From positions 1 through 64,000 of the forward strand of contig NZ_CP108485.1 of the NCBI RefSeq assembly GCF_036226505.1: DNA of 64,000 bases, given 5' to 3'. Shown here piece after piece: positions 24,226-31,886 of the stretch. The DNA comes from Kitasatospora sp. NBC_01246 (GTDB taxonomy: Bacteria; Actinomycetota; Actinomycetes; Streptomycetales; Streptomycetaceae). The notes under the pieces were generated by a model. That model saw only the letters and a program-made list of their open reading frames with translations, searched no databases and was not told the origin of the DNA. A program made the translations under genes and the position numbers. How positions within the stretch are numbered: the stretch's first letter is position 1; each line of letters begins with the position of its first letter.

Positions 24226-24411
24226 TCAGGCCTTCGGTTGGCTCAGACCAGGACCAGCGAGGTGCCGGCCTTCCCGATCCTCGATGACGACCGGCGGGCA
24301 GGTCACGGTGTCGTGGCGGTAGGTGTCCAGCATGCTGGCCATTCTGCCCGAGGCCGATAGCCGGCGAAGAGCCGACCGCTTCCCACGTGGGCGAATGTCT
24401 TCACCGGACAT
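24226..24411 (-). CDS. Possible small protein at the phage operon end, 61 aa
   Basis: Basic N-terminus (GEDIRPRGKRSALRRLSASG), then MASMLDTYRHDTVTCPPVVI. It lies at the end of the minus-strand late operon with a weak ribosome site and no known family, and could be chance coding. Confidence 0.3.
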   Translation of the reverse strand: MSGEDIRPRGKRSALRRLSASGRMASMLDTYRHDTVTCPPVVIEDREGRHLAGPGLSQPKA

Positions 24412-24432
24412 CCCGCCGGAAGGACCGAACCG

Positions 24433-24966
24433 TCACGTCACGGCAGGACCGGCACCGGGCATGAGCCGGGCGAGCTGCTCGCGCATCTCGGTCGCGGCCT
24501 GCACCGCGGCGACGACCTGCCCGCCGGCCTCCATCAGCTGTGAACGGGCCTCGGCAAGCTGGCGCTGTGCCTCGACCAGCTGGCGCTGGGTCTCCGTGAG
24601 CTGCCGCTGCGCCTCGGCAAGCTGGCGTTGAGTCTGGGCGAGCTGGCGCTGCGCCTCGGCGAGCTGCTCATTCAGGCGGCGCCGTTCCTCTCCGAGGTGA
24701 GCAGACTCGGTGAGCGACGCGGCGAGCTGGGACTGCACCTCGGAGAGCTGGCTGCTGAGGCGCCCGCGTTCGGCCTGGAACTCGGCCTGCAGAAGCCGCC
24801 GCTCCTCCTGGAGCGAGGCCCGCTCCTCCTGGAGGTCGTCGGTCAGCTTCTGGTATCCGTCCTGCGCGGTGGTCCGGCGCAGGCCGAGGTAGTCGAAGGC
24901 CGCTACCGCGACGCCTCCTGCGCCCAACCCGCTGAGCGCGGAGACGATCTCGGCAGCGGTCATCAC
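24433..24966 (-). CDS. Coiled-coil protein with N-terminal membrane helix, 177 aa
   Basis: A short hydrophobic start (VSALSGLGAGGVAVAAFDYL) is followed by some 110 residues of near-perfect repeats of the type L-A-E-A-Q-R-Q-L and L-T-E-T-Q-R-Q-L, a long parallel coiled coil rich in Gln and Glu. Last gene of the lysis block, after the holin. Similar holin-neighbour proteins occur in actinophages; a role in lysis timing or as spanin substitute is only a guess. Two starts (24966 GTG, 24963 ATG) are equally possible behind GAGGAG. Confidence 0.75.
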   Translation of the reverse strand: MMTAAEIVSALSGLGAGGVAVAAFDYLGLRRTTAQDGYQKLTDDLQEERASLQEERRLLQAEFQAERGRLSSQLSEVQSQLAASLTESAHLGEERRRLNEQLAEAQRQLAQTQRQLAEAQRQLTETQRQLVEAQRQLAEARSQLMEAGGQVVAAVQAATEMREQLARLMPGAGPAVT

Positions 24967-25011
24967 GGCTGCTCCTCGGCGGTACTGGAAGGGATGGTGG
25001 AAGCGCCCGCG

Positions 25012-25308
25012 TTACTGGCCGGTGCGGGAAGTGGCGCGCTCGATCGACTGCGCTACCCCGGCCGGCTTGAACAGCGTGCTGTAGGCCGTGGTCGACACCA
25101 GCACGGCCAGCAGCGCCATGGAGACGACGCTGCGCCCGGTGAACGAGTCGTCGAAGTAGGCGCCGCCGATACCGACGGTGGCGGCAATCGCGGCGGCCGT
25201 GGCGGTGCGGGCCGGCTTGGGCCAGGTGGGCTGCTGGACGACGGCGATGGCGGCCGGGCTGAAGAATGCGACGATCGCGGTCCACATCTGCGGGTCGGTC
25301 AGGTGCAT
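25012..25308 (-). CDS. Putative holin, 98 aa
   Basis: Three hydrophobic segments (MWTAIVAFFSPAAIAVV; ATAAAIAATVGIGGAYF; SVVSMALLAVLVSTTAY) in a small protein with a charged C-terminus (SIERATSRTGQ), directly downstream of the endolysin. Size, topology and place fit a phage holin that opens the membrane for the amidase. No family-specific motif, so the call rests on context. Confidence 0.75.
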   Translation of the reverse strand: MHLTDPQMWTAIVAFFSPAAIAVVQQPTWPKPARTATAAAIAATVGIGGAYFDDSFTGRSVVSMALLAVLVSTTAYSTLFKPAGVAQSIERATSRTGQ

Positions 25309-25392
25309 GACTACTGTCTCCTTGGGTCGGTGGGCGGTTCGGTGGTTCGCCGGGGTCCGGCCGCCGTCGGGTGCGGCCGGACCCCGGGTTGG

Positions 25393-27123
25393 TCAGAGCT
25401 GGTCGATGACGGACCAGGAGCGGGCGCCGACCAGGCCGTCGTGCTCGCTCTCGCCTGCGTCCCAGGTCTCGGGGTGCGAGCGCAGCGCGTACTGGACCAG
25501 AGCGCGGGTCTCCGGGCCGTAGTAGCCCGTCGCCCCGTTGGGGTTCAGCCGCGCCGCCGCGTCCGGGCCGACTGCGTTGCGCAGGCGCAGCTGCAGCCGG
25601 GTGATGGCGTCGTTCGTGTAGCCGTAGCGCACGGGCGGCGAGCCGGGCCAGGCGCCGAGGGTGCCGGCCACTCCGTACGGGGCGGGGATGTTCTGTCCCT
25701 GGCCGGTGACGAGGTAGAGCCAGGTGGTGGGGCCGGGCAGGCCGTCCGCGTCCGAGCCGGACCACCCCTGAGCCCTCTGGAAAGCCTCGGTGGCCGACCG
25801 GTCGGCGTCCGACCAGGCCGGGCCCGGTCCCTCGCTGTAGAAGCGGGCGCCGCCGCGGCGGACGAGCATCTGGCCGAGCCGGGTGACGCTCCAGTTGTTG
25901 GCTCCGGGGCCGAACTGGTCGGCGCCAGGGTAGGCGTCCGGGTCCACCGGCTGCTGCGGCTGGGGCTGCGGCTCCGGCGCGGGTTCGGGGATGTTCTGTC
26001 CCTGGCCGGTGACGAGGTAGAGCCAGGTGGTGGGGCCGGGCAGGCCGTCCGCGTCCGAGCCGGACCACCCCTGAGCCTCCTGGAAGGCCCGGCAGGCGTT
26101 GCGGTCCGCCTCGCCCCACTGCGGGCTGGGGCCTTCGCTGTAGAAGCGGCCGCCGCCGCGCGCCACCAGGAGCTCGCCGAGGCGGGTGACGAAGGCGTTG
26201 TCGGCTCCGGGGCCGAACTTGTCGGCGCCCGGGTAGGCGTTCGGGTCGGCCGGCTGCTGCGGGTCGGTGCCCGGACTGCCGTGGCCGCCCGGCACCTTGG
26301 CGGTGTCGATCGCACCCGGATCCCAGTGGTCGTTGCCCGGGACGTGGCAGTGCCCGTAGTGGCCGCCCTTGCTCTGCCAGATGTCCCGGGAGCGGTTGGA
26401 CGGCGCGGACGGGGAGGCCGCGGGCGGCCCGGCCGGCCAGGAGTCGGGGACGCCGTGCGCCCGGGCGGCCGCGATCAGCCGCTGGTAGTTCGGCTTGCTG
26501 CTCGGGTCGAACCCGTTGGTCCAGGGCGAGCCCGCGCGCGCGACGACCTCGACCTGGATGTTGACGGAGCCCTCGCGGTTCGTACGCCGGGTGCCGTCGT
26601 TGCGCAGCGCGCGGCCGGACTGGGTGAGCGGTCCGAACTGCCCGAGCCGGTCCGAGACGGGGTCGTAGAGGACCTGAGGTTCCACACCGGCGGAGCGCAG
26701 GTAGGAGCCCATGGACGCGAAGTAATTGGCGCCGCTCGGGCACTCGGTGGTGTGCCAGGTGAAGCGGGGGCCGGCCTCGGGGTGGTCCATCGCCCCGCCG
26801 ATCGCCTGGCCGCCGAGCCGCTCGGCGCCGTCGATGTACGCGGGCCCGGAGAGCTTGCGCGGCTGGCGCCGGGCCGCGGCCGGGCCGGGGTCGGGCTCAC
26901 GCACCTCGTACGGGGCGGCGTCGACCGGCACGTAGTAGTCCAGGTCGCCGTCCTCGCGCAGCACGTAGAACGCGCCGGACAGGCGTGGGTGGTCCCTCAG
27001 GACGCGCGGAACTTCGTCGAGCGCGGCGAGCGCGCGGACCTGGTCGACGTGGTCCTGGTCGACGACTCCGCAGTAGGTCTCGGACTCGTCGGGGTGCAGG
27101 ATCGCGGCGTGGAACTCGGACAC
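25393..27123 (-). CDS. Endolysin: amidase plus two peptidoglycan-binding repeats, 576 aa
   Basis: The N-terminal region (about residues 100-290) has the N-acetylmuramoyl-L-alanine amidase signature: FTWHTTECPSGANYF with the first zinc His and Glu, NIQVEVV, and GHYGHCHVPGNDHWDPG with the last zinc His. Two copies of a peptidoglycan-binding unit follow. Each runs YPGADxFGPGA, VTRLG, LVxRGGxRFYSEGP, AFQ.AQGWSGSDADGLPGP, TTWLYLVTGQGQNIP; they are joined by a Pro/Glu/Gln linker. A third, divergent binding domain (RLQLRLRNAVG...GYYGPETRALVQ) ends the protein. GTG at 27123 follows GGGGGA. It cleaves host peptidoglycan at lysis. Confidence 0.88.
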   Translation of the reverse strand: MSEFHAAILHPDESETYCGVVDQDHVDQVRALAALDEVPRVLRDHPRLSGAFYVLREDGDLDYYVPVDAAPYEVREPDPGPAAARRQPRKLSGPAYIDGAERLGGQAIGGAMDHPEAGPRFTWHTTECPSGANYFASMGSYLRSAGVEPQVLYDPVSDRLGQFGPLTQSGRALRNDGTRRTNREGSVNIQVEVVARAGSPWTNGFDPSSKPNYQRLIAAARAHGVPDSWPAGPPAASPSAPSNRSRDIWQSKGGHYGHCHVPGNDHWDPGAIDTAKVPGGHGSPGTDPQQPADPNAYPGADKFGPGADNAFVTRLGELLVARGGGRFYSEGPSPQWGEADRNACRAFQEAQGWSGSDADGLPGPTTWLYLVTGQGQNIPEPAPEPQPQPQQPVDPDAYPGADQFGPGANNWSVTRLGQMLVRRGGARFYSEGPGPAWSDADRSATEAFQRAQGWSGSDADGLPGPTTWLYLVTGQGQNIPAPYGVAGTLGAWPGSPPVRYGYTNDAITRLQLRLRNAVGPDAAARLNPNGATGYYGPETRALVQYALRSHPETWDAGESEHDGLVGARSWSVIDQL

Positions 27124-27185
27124 GGTGTGTTCCCCCTTCGCGGGAGTGAGGGCAGGGAAGAGTGCGGGCGGCGCCGGCCGGACTT

Positions 27186-28037
27186 TCAGGCCGTGACGGG
27201 GCGGAACGCGATGGCGTCGATCTCGCGGCGCAGCTCGGCGTAGATCGACAGGGGGAGCAGGAAGTCGCCGTCGAGGCCCCAGGACGCGCCCCAGGAGTTG
27301 CGCACGCGCAGCACGGTGCGGTCCAGGTCGGGCAGCACGGGCGTGGGCCCGCGGTTGGGGAGGCGGTCGGTCCAGGCGATCTGCTCGATGCCGATGACGC
27401 ACACCTCGTGGCCGCCGGCGATGCCGGAGCGCCGCCAGTCCGGCAGGTCGGCGAGGTTGCCGTTCGTCGGCGGCTCGAAGAAGGCGTTGTACCAGGGCAT
27501 GCCGATCAGGGCCGGACCGCCGCGGAGCATGTCGAGCAGGCCGAGGGAGTTGGTGGCGTGGTGGTAGGAGCCGATGAGGCCGCGGGCGTGGACGGCGCGG
27601 GCGACTCCGAGGCCGGAGGAGCCGCAGTCGTCCTCGGGCCACTGGCGGGCCAGCCACTCGTCCTGGCGGGTGGCTTCCGAGTACAGGCTGATCGCCCACT
27701 CCTGCGCCGCGACCGCGTCCGTGATGTCGAGGCCGGCGGCCGCGCACTGGTCCTCGGTCAGCAGGACGGACAGCGCGGCGGTGGCGGCGTTGGCGGTGCA
27801 GCTGCCGAGTGCGTCGACGTCCTCGGGGGTGGGGGCCAGCAGGCTGGTGCGGATGCCCTGCTGGAAGAGGTGCTGCTGATCGAGCACCGGGATCTTCGGC
27901 TGCCAGTGCACGGTGCCGGCCCGGACGTTGGTACCGGGGTGACGGTAGGACAGCGAGCGGGCGTCCAGCACCTGGTGGCGCCCGAGTGCGGGATGGTGCT
28001 CGTACAGGCGCGCGGATACGCCGTGGGTGGTGGTCAT
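27186..28037 (-). CDS. Papain-like (C1) cysteine protease, 283 aa
   Basis: Catalytic set of a C1A peptidase in order: LGSCTANAATAALSVLL with the nucleophilic Cys (about residue 74), GGHEVCVIGIEQ with the His, and VLRVRNSWGASWGLDGDF with the Asn. The N-terminus (GRHQVLDARSLSYRHPG) may be a short propeptide. No signal peptide is visible. It lies between the tail-fibre terminator and the endolysin, an unusual content for a phage late operon. It might process a virion protein, act on host surface protein, or be delivered. ATG 28037 was chosen over longer frames. Confidence 0.85.
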   Translation of the reverse strand: MTTTHGVSARLYEHHPALGRHQVLDARSLSYRHPGTNVRAGTVHWQPKIPVLDQQHLFQQGIRTSLLAPTPEDVDALGSCTANAATAALSVLLTEDQCAAAGLDITDAVAAQEWAISLYSEATRQDEWLARQWPEDDCGSSGLGVARAVHARGLIGSYHHATNSLGLLDMLRGGPALIGMPWYNAFFEPPTNGNLADLPDWRRSGIAGGHEVCVIGIEQIAWTDRLPNRGPTPVLPDLDRTVLRVRNSWGASWGLDGDFLLPLSIYAELRREIDAIAFRPVTA

Positions 28038-28178
28038 GGTGGCCTGCTCTCCCCCGTGCCCGATCGCGGACGTGCTGCGAGTTGGTGGCCCGGGCGAGGC
28101 CCGGACGTCCCTCGGGGGATGGAGCGGCCGCATGGCGGCGGCAGACGGAGGGTCGCCTGCGCATGATCAATGATAAGG

Positions 28179-28214
28179 CGCCTTCGGCGTGGGCCGATTC
28201 CCGCGCCGAAGGCG
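28179..28214 (-). terminator. Hairpin after the tail-fibre gene
   Basis: Perfect 11-bp arms CGCCTTCGGCG / CGCCGAAGGCG with a 14-nt loop. On the minus strand a T-rich CTTATCATTGATC follows. It starts 9 bp past the fibre stop and divides virion genes from the protease/lysis genes. Confidence 0.65.
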
Positions 28215-28222
28215 GCGGTTCG

Positions 28223-28960
28223 TCAGTCGAGATCCCACACGAGGCGGCTGAAGGAGACGAATCCGGCGGTGAGCGGGGCGGAGGAGACCAGCTCGATCCG
28301 CCGGTCGGGGTGGATGAAGGCGCTCACGCCGGCGGAGCTGCCGGCCGCCACGGTGAAGGCCTCGGGCACCGGGGGTTCGTAGCCCTCGGGGAGGGTGGCG
28401 ATTGTGCCGGCGGTGAAGTCGGGGGGCAGGGTGGCGATGCCGCGCAGGGCCGCTGTGCCGTCGGGCTGGCGCTTGACCTGGACGGTGCGGTAGCTGCCCG
28501 GGGTGTCGTCGCCGAGGTTGCCGTAGCCGGGTTCGAAGGCCACGGGCGTCCAGCCGTCGGTGGTGGTGATCTTGGATGAGGTGCTGAGCAGGATGTTCGC
28601 GCCGGGGCCGACGGTCAGGTCGCCGCCCTGGATCTTGGCGGGGCTGTTGATGAACAGGCCGCTGGCGGTGTCGTAGATCAGCCGGGAGTCGTCGGCCAGC
28701 AGGACGGCGAAACCGGTGGGTGTCAGCTCGATGGTGCCGTGCTTGGTCGGGTTGTCGCGGCCGCGGATGTCCAGGAGGATGCCGCCCTCGCGGTCGTCGG
28801 TCGCGGCGGTTCCGGTGAGGGTGACGCTCCCGCCCAGGCCACTGCCGGCCGAGGCTTCCAGTGCGAAGGTCGCGCGTCCGGCGAACCCGCGCGGTGCGCG
28901 CTCCAGCCGGTCGACGCGCTGCTGCAGGGCCGCGATCTCGAGGCCCAGGTTGTCAGCCAA
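28223..28960 (-). CDS. Tail fibre or distal tail protein, 245 aa
   Basis: An N-terminal heptad helix (LGLEIAALQQRVDRLER) is a trimerisation motif, as in phage fibres. It is followed by beta-repeat sequence with many Gly/Thr (GSVTLTGTAATDDREGGILL; GDLTVGPGANILLSTSSK). TTG at 28960, 9 nt after GGGAG, overlaps the upstream stop by 8 bp. It probably contributes to host adhesion. Confidence 0.7.
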   Translation of the reverse strand: MADNLGLEIAALQQRVDRLERAPRGFAGRATFALEASAGSGLGGSVTLTGTAATDDREGGILLDIRGRDNPTKHGTIELTPTGFAVLLADDSRLIYDTASGLFINSPAKIQGGDLTVGPGANILLSTSSKITTTDGWTPVAFEPGYGNLGDDTPGSYRTVQVKRQPDGTAALRGIATLPPDFTAGTIATLPEGYEPPVPEAFTVAAGSSAGVSAFIHPDRRIELVSSAPLTAGFVSFSRLVWDLD

Positions 28961-30053
28961 CGGTGCTCCCGTAGGTGAAAGAGCCGCTCGGCTCCAGGTC
29001 GATGAGGTAGGTGTCGCTGGCGGGACGAACGGTCCAGCCGGTGATGCGCATCCAGCTGTCCACGTCGGTCCACCGGCCGTGCACCGTGATGCGGACGTCG
29101 TCGCCGATCTGCCAGGACAGCGCCGGAGCGGCCGGGTGGTCGCGGACGACGATCTGGTCCACGGTGCCGAGCTGCTGGCGGCCGACCCGCGCGGTGCGGG
29201 TGAGGGAATCGAGCAGCCCCTTGTCGGACACGTCGGTTCGGGCAAGCACGCTCTCCAGGCGCAGACGGCCGTCGCGCACGCTGTCGACCGAGCGGACGGC
29301 CAGCGTGCCCTCTCCAGCGCCGAGGCCGATCACGGTGTTCGCGTACGCGTCGTAGTCGTACGCGATCCTCGGGTCCTCGACGATGTTGACGCCCGTCGCG
29401 AACGAGATGTCGAAGCGACGCCGGCCGAGCCGTGGGTAGGCCAGCGGTACCCGGCGGACCGGGCGGCCGCCGGGACCGACGTCGACGGTGTGGGTGTACT
29501 CGGGGTGGTCGGCGGCCTGGACGTGGGTGTCGATGATCTCGCCGAGCCTCTGGGGCGACCACCAGGGGTAGGTGATGGGCTGTTCGGCGGTGCCGACCCG
29601 GGCGGGGCTGGACGTCTCGTCGACCAGGACTCCGATGTCGCCGTCGGCGGCCTCCCGGGAGTAGGCCCACACGTCCCGGATGATGCGGCAGGGGTCCGCT
29701 CCGACGTAGGGGCCGCGCCCGTTCAGCTCTCCGTGGAGGTCGTAGCGGTGTGTCAGGTAGCTGGGCCAGCCCGCACCCTCCACCCTGAAGACCTCTCCCT
29801 CCGGTTCGGCGCGCCACAGCAGGTAGCCGTCGTGGATCTGACCGGCCCGTTCGGCGTAGACCACGGTCGGCCCGTTCTGCAGCAACTCGGGCTGGGCCCG
29901 GACGAACCGCGGGGCCAGCTGCGCCCTGAGCGCGCCCGGGCCGCAGAGCTGCGGCCCGAACTCGACGTCCTGTAGCGGCAGCGCCGGGTGGAGAACCTGG
30001 TCCGTGAGGACGTCGGCGAGGATGTAGCGCCACAGCGCGCCGGGCGAGTTCAC
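28953..30053 (-). CDS. Tail tip / hub protein (Gp37-like), 366 aa
   Basis: Pattern of siphophage tail-tip proteins of the Gp37-like type: an N-terminal ALWRYILADVLTDQVLHPAL-type segment, YDLHGELNGRGPYVG, IIRDVWAYSREAADGDIGVL, and a beta-rich C-terminal domain with ALSWQIGDDVRITVHG. GTG 30053 overlaps the previous stop (GTGA). Lies between the distal tail gene and the fibre, as expected for a baseplate hub. Confidence 0.7.
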   Translation of the reverse strand: MNSPGALWRYILADVLTDQVLHPALPLQDVEFGPQLCGPGALRAQLAPRFVRAQPELLQNGPTVVYAERAGQIHDGYLLWRAEPEGEVFRVEGAGWPSYLTHRYDLHGELNGRGPYVGADPCRIIRDVWAYSREAADGDIGVLVDETSSPARVGTAEQPITYPWWSPQRLGEIIDTHVQAADHPEYTHTVDVGPGGRPVRRVPLAYPRLGRRRFDISFATGVNIVEDPRIAYDYDAYANTVIGLGAGEGTLAVRSVDSVRDGRLRLESVLARTDVSDKGLLDSLTRTARVGRQQLGTVDQIVVRDHPAAPALSWQIGDDVRITVHGRWTDVDSWMRITGWTVRPASDTYLIDLEPSGSFTYGSTVG

Positions 30054-30979
30054 AGCAGGCCCTCCACCCACTCCACATCCAGGATGACGCTGGTTGCGGA
30101 GTTCGTGTCGACCGCGCCCGGGTCCGGGTACACCGCGGTCTGGAGCCTGAGGGGCTGGGTGGTACCGCGGATCTCCTCCGGTACGGGCAGGACGTCGACG
30201 ATGACGTGCTGGGCGCGGCGGAAACCGGTTCCGCCGTCGTCGTCGATCTGGGCGCTCACGCCGACCATGGCGCCGAGGGAGTGCCTCATGTCCGCGAACA
30301 CGTTGCCGCCGGACAGCCGCAGGCCGGCCAGCGTGGTGACCAGGTTGACCGAGGTGGCCCACCGGGGCACGGCAAGCTGCCACTGGGCGTTGTTCGGCCA
30401 GTTCTGCCAGACGCCGCCGGTGTCGGAGATCGGGTCGTAGGGGAAGCCCACGAGCGGGAGCAGCCGCCGCTCACGCCGCGGGTTGGCCATCGCCCGGACG
30501 TCCCTGACCATGTCGGCGGTGACCGCCGCCGTTCCGGCGGGCAGGTCGATCCGGGCGAGCGCGATGGCGGACATCCCCGGCGGCGGGGTGGTGGCGGTGT
30601 TCGCGACGTTGGACACCACGGTGAACTGCACCGTGGGGTCGATCGCCGGGTTGCGGCCGCCGCCGTACTCGGGGTCGAGGACTTCCACGCACACGAGGTC
30701 GGACCGCGCACTCGACCCCGTAGAGGCGATGTCGACGTCGTAGGCGCCGATGTTGTACGCGCTGTAATGCCCTTGCCAGGGGCTGGTGCGGCCCTGGACG
30801 ATGCACGACCCGTCGCCGATCCGTACCCGCGTGCCGGCCACCGGCAGGGCGGTGACCTTCAGGTCGCCTCCGCTGCCGACGCCTTCGTTGCCCCGGGCGA
30901 GGTCCCGGATCATCAGCCGCCAGGACTGCGCGGGGTGGATCGCGCCGTTGACGAGCAGCGGGGTCTGGACGAGGGCCAT
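30050..30979 (-). CDS. Minor tail / baseplate protein, 309 aa
   Basis: N-terminus ALVQTPLLVNGAIHPAQSWR and GGDLKVTALPVAGTRVRIGD. The middle is YDVDIASTGSSARSDLVCVE, then EYGGGRNP. The shape is typical of Streptomyces-phage upper baseplate or fibre-holder proteins. Starts 2 bp after the Dit-like gene stop and overlaps the next gene. Confidence 0.65.
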   Translation of the reverse strand: MALVQTPLLVNGAIHPAQSWRLMIRDLARGNEGVGSGGDLKVTALPVAGTRVRIGDGSCIVQGRTSPWQGHYSAYNIGAYDVDIASTGSSARSDLVCVEVLDPEYGGGRNPAIDPTVQFTVVSNVANTATTPPPGMSAIALARIDLPAGTAAVTADMVRDVRAMANPRRERRLLPLVGFPYDPISDTGGVWQNWPNNAQWQLAVPRWATSVNLVTTLAGLRLSGGNVFADMRHSLGAMVGVSAQIDDDGGTGFRRAQHVIVDVLPVPEEIRGTTQPLRLQTAVYPDPGAVDTNSATSVILDVEWVEGLL

Positions 30980-30980
30980 G

Positions 30981-31886
30981 TCAGGGGCCGTCCTTTCGCA
31001 GGGTGCGCCAGGCCGGCCACCAGGTCACGGTGAGCAGCGCGCGGTTGGTTGGGTCGGTGGCGTCGAACTGGAACCGGCTGCGGCCGGGCGGGATCGTGAA
31101 CTCGTCGATCCGGTCGCCCCAGCGCAGCAGCGCGGCCCGGGACGCGCCGGCGTCGTCGAGGACGGTCCGCCAGCCCGGCCGGGTGTCGATCTCCACCCAC
31201 TGCCCCTCGAGCAGGGTCAGCGGGGCCAGGCCGATGGTGCGCTTGCTCTCGACGTGGGTGACGACGGGGTTCACGCACGGGCCGTCGATCCGGATGATGG
31301 GCCAGGTCGCCGCGGTACCCGGGTTGGTCACGGTGCCCGGCGGCATGCCGGTGGGCACCGCGCCCACGACGACCGGCGCGACCACGGGCGCCGCGACGCC
31401 GCCCGTGCTGATGGTGCCCAGCTTGATCCTGGTCTGCTCGGACTGGTCGCTGTAGTAGAGCGGGTCGGTGGCGAGGAACTCGATGTCGATCGGCAGCCAG
31501 CCGTGGACAAGTTGCTCTTGGTCTTCCTCGGCCTTGCGCAGCCGCCCGCGCAGCATGCGGATCGGCCGGCCCGGGTACTTCAGGCGCAGCTCTACCGTCA
31601 GCCCCGGCGCGAGGCGCACCCCGTCCGGGTCCGCGTGCTCCTGGAGCTCGGCGAGGATGTCCAGCGCGGCGGCCGCGTCGCCGGGGCAGCGCACCGCGCA
31701 GTCGATCCGGATCAGGCGGCCGCCGTACTGGTCGGCGCCCGCCCAGAGGCCGTCTTCCCGGGCCGGTTCGACGTCGTTGTTCCGCTTCTCGGGCAGGCCG
31801 ATGCCCTGGATCGCGCGGATCACCACGGCGGTGCCGGCTCCGATCCGGACGCCGGCCAGGTCGTGCTCCCAGTCCAGCAGGTTCAT
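30981..31886 (-). CDS. Distal tail (Dit-like) protein, 301 aa
   Basis: Directly follows the tape measure gene (ATGA overlap). The protein has the siphovirus tail-component plan: an N-terminal HDLAGVRIGAGTAVVIRAIQ, then DGLWAGADQYGGRLIRIDCA, LKYPGRPIRMLRGRLRKAEE, then a C-terminal galectin-like beta domain (WPIIRIDGPCVNPVVTHVES; FTIPPGRSRFQFD). The Dit ring links the tail tube to the host-binding tip. Confidence 0.75.
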   Translation of the reverse strand: MNLLDWEHDLAGVRIGAGTAVVIRAIQGIGLPEKRNNDVEPAREDGLWAGADQYGGRLIRIDCAVRCPGDAAAALDILAELQEHADPDGVRLAPGLTVELRLKYPGRPIRMLRGRLRKAEEDQEQLVHGWLPIDIEFLATDPLYYSDQSEQTRIKLGTISTGGVAAPVVAPVVVGAVPTGMPPGTVTNPGTAATWPIIRIDGPCVNPVVTHVESKRTIGLAPLTLLEGQWVEIDTRPGWRTVLDDAGASRAALLRWGDRIDEFTIPPGRSRFQFDATDPTNRALLTVTWWPAWRTLRKDGP

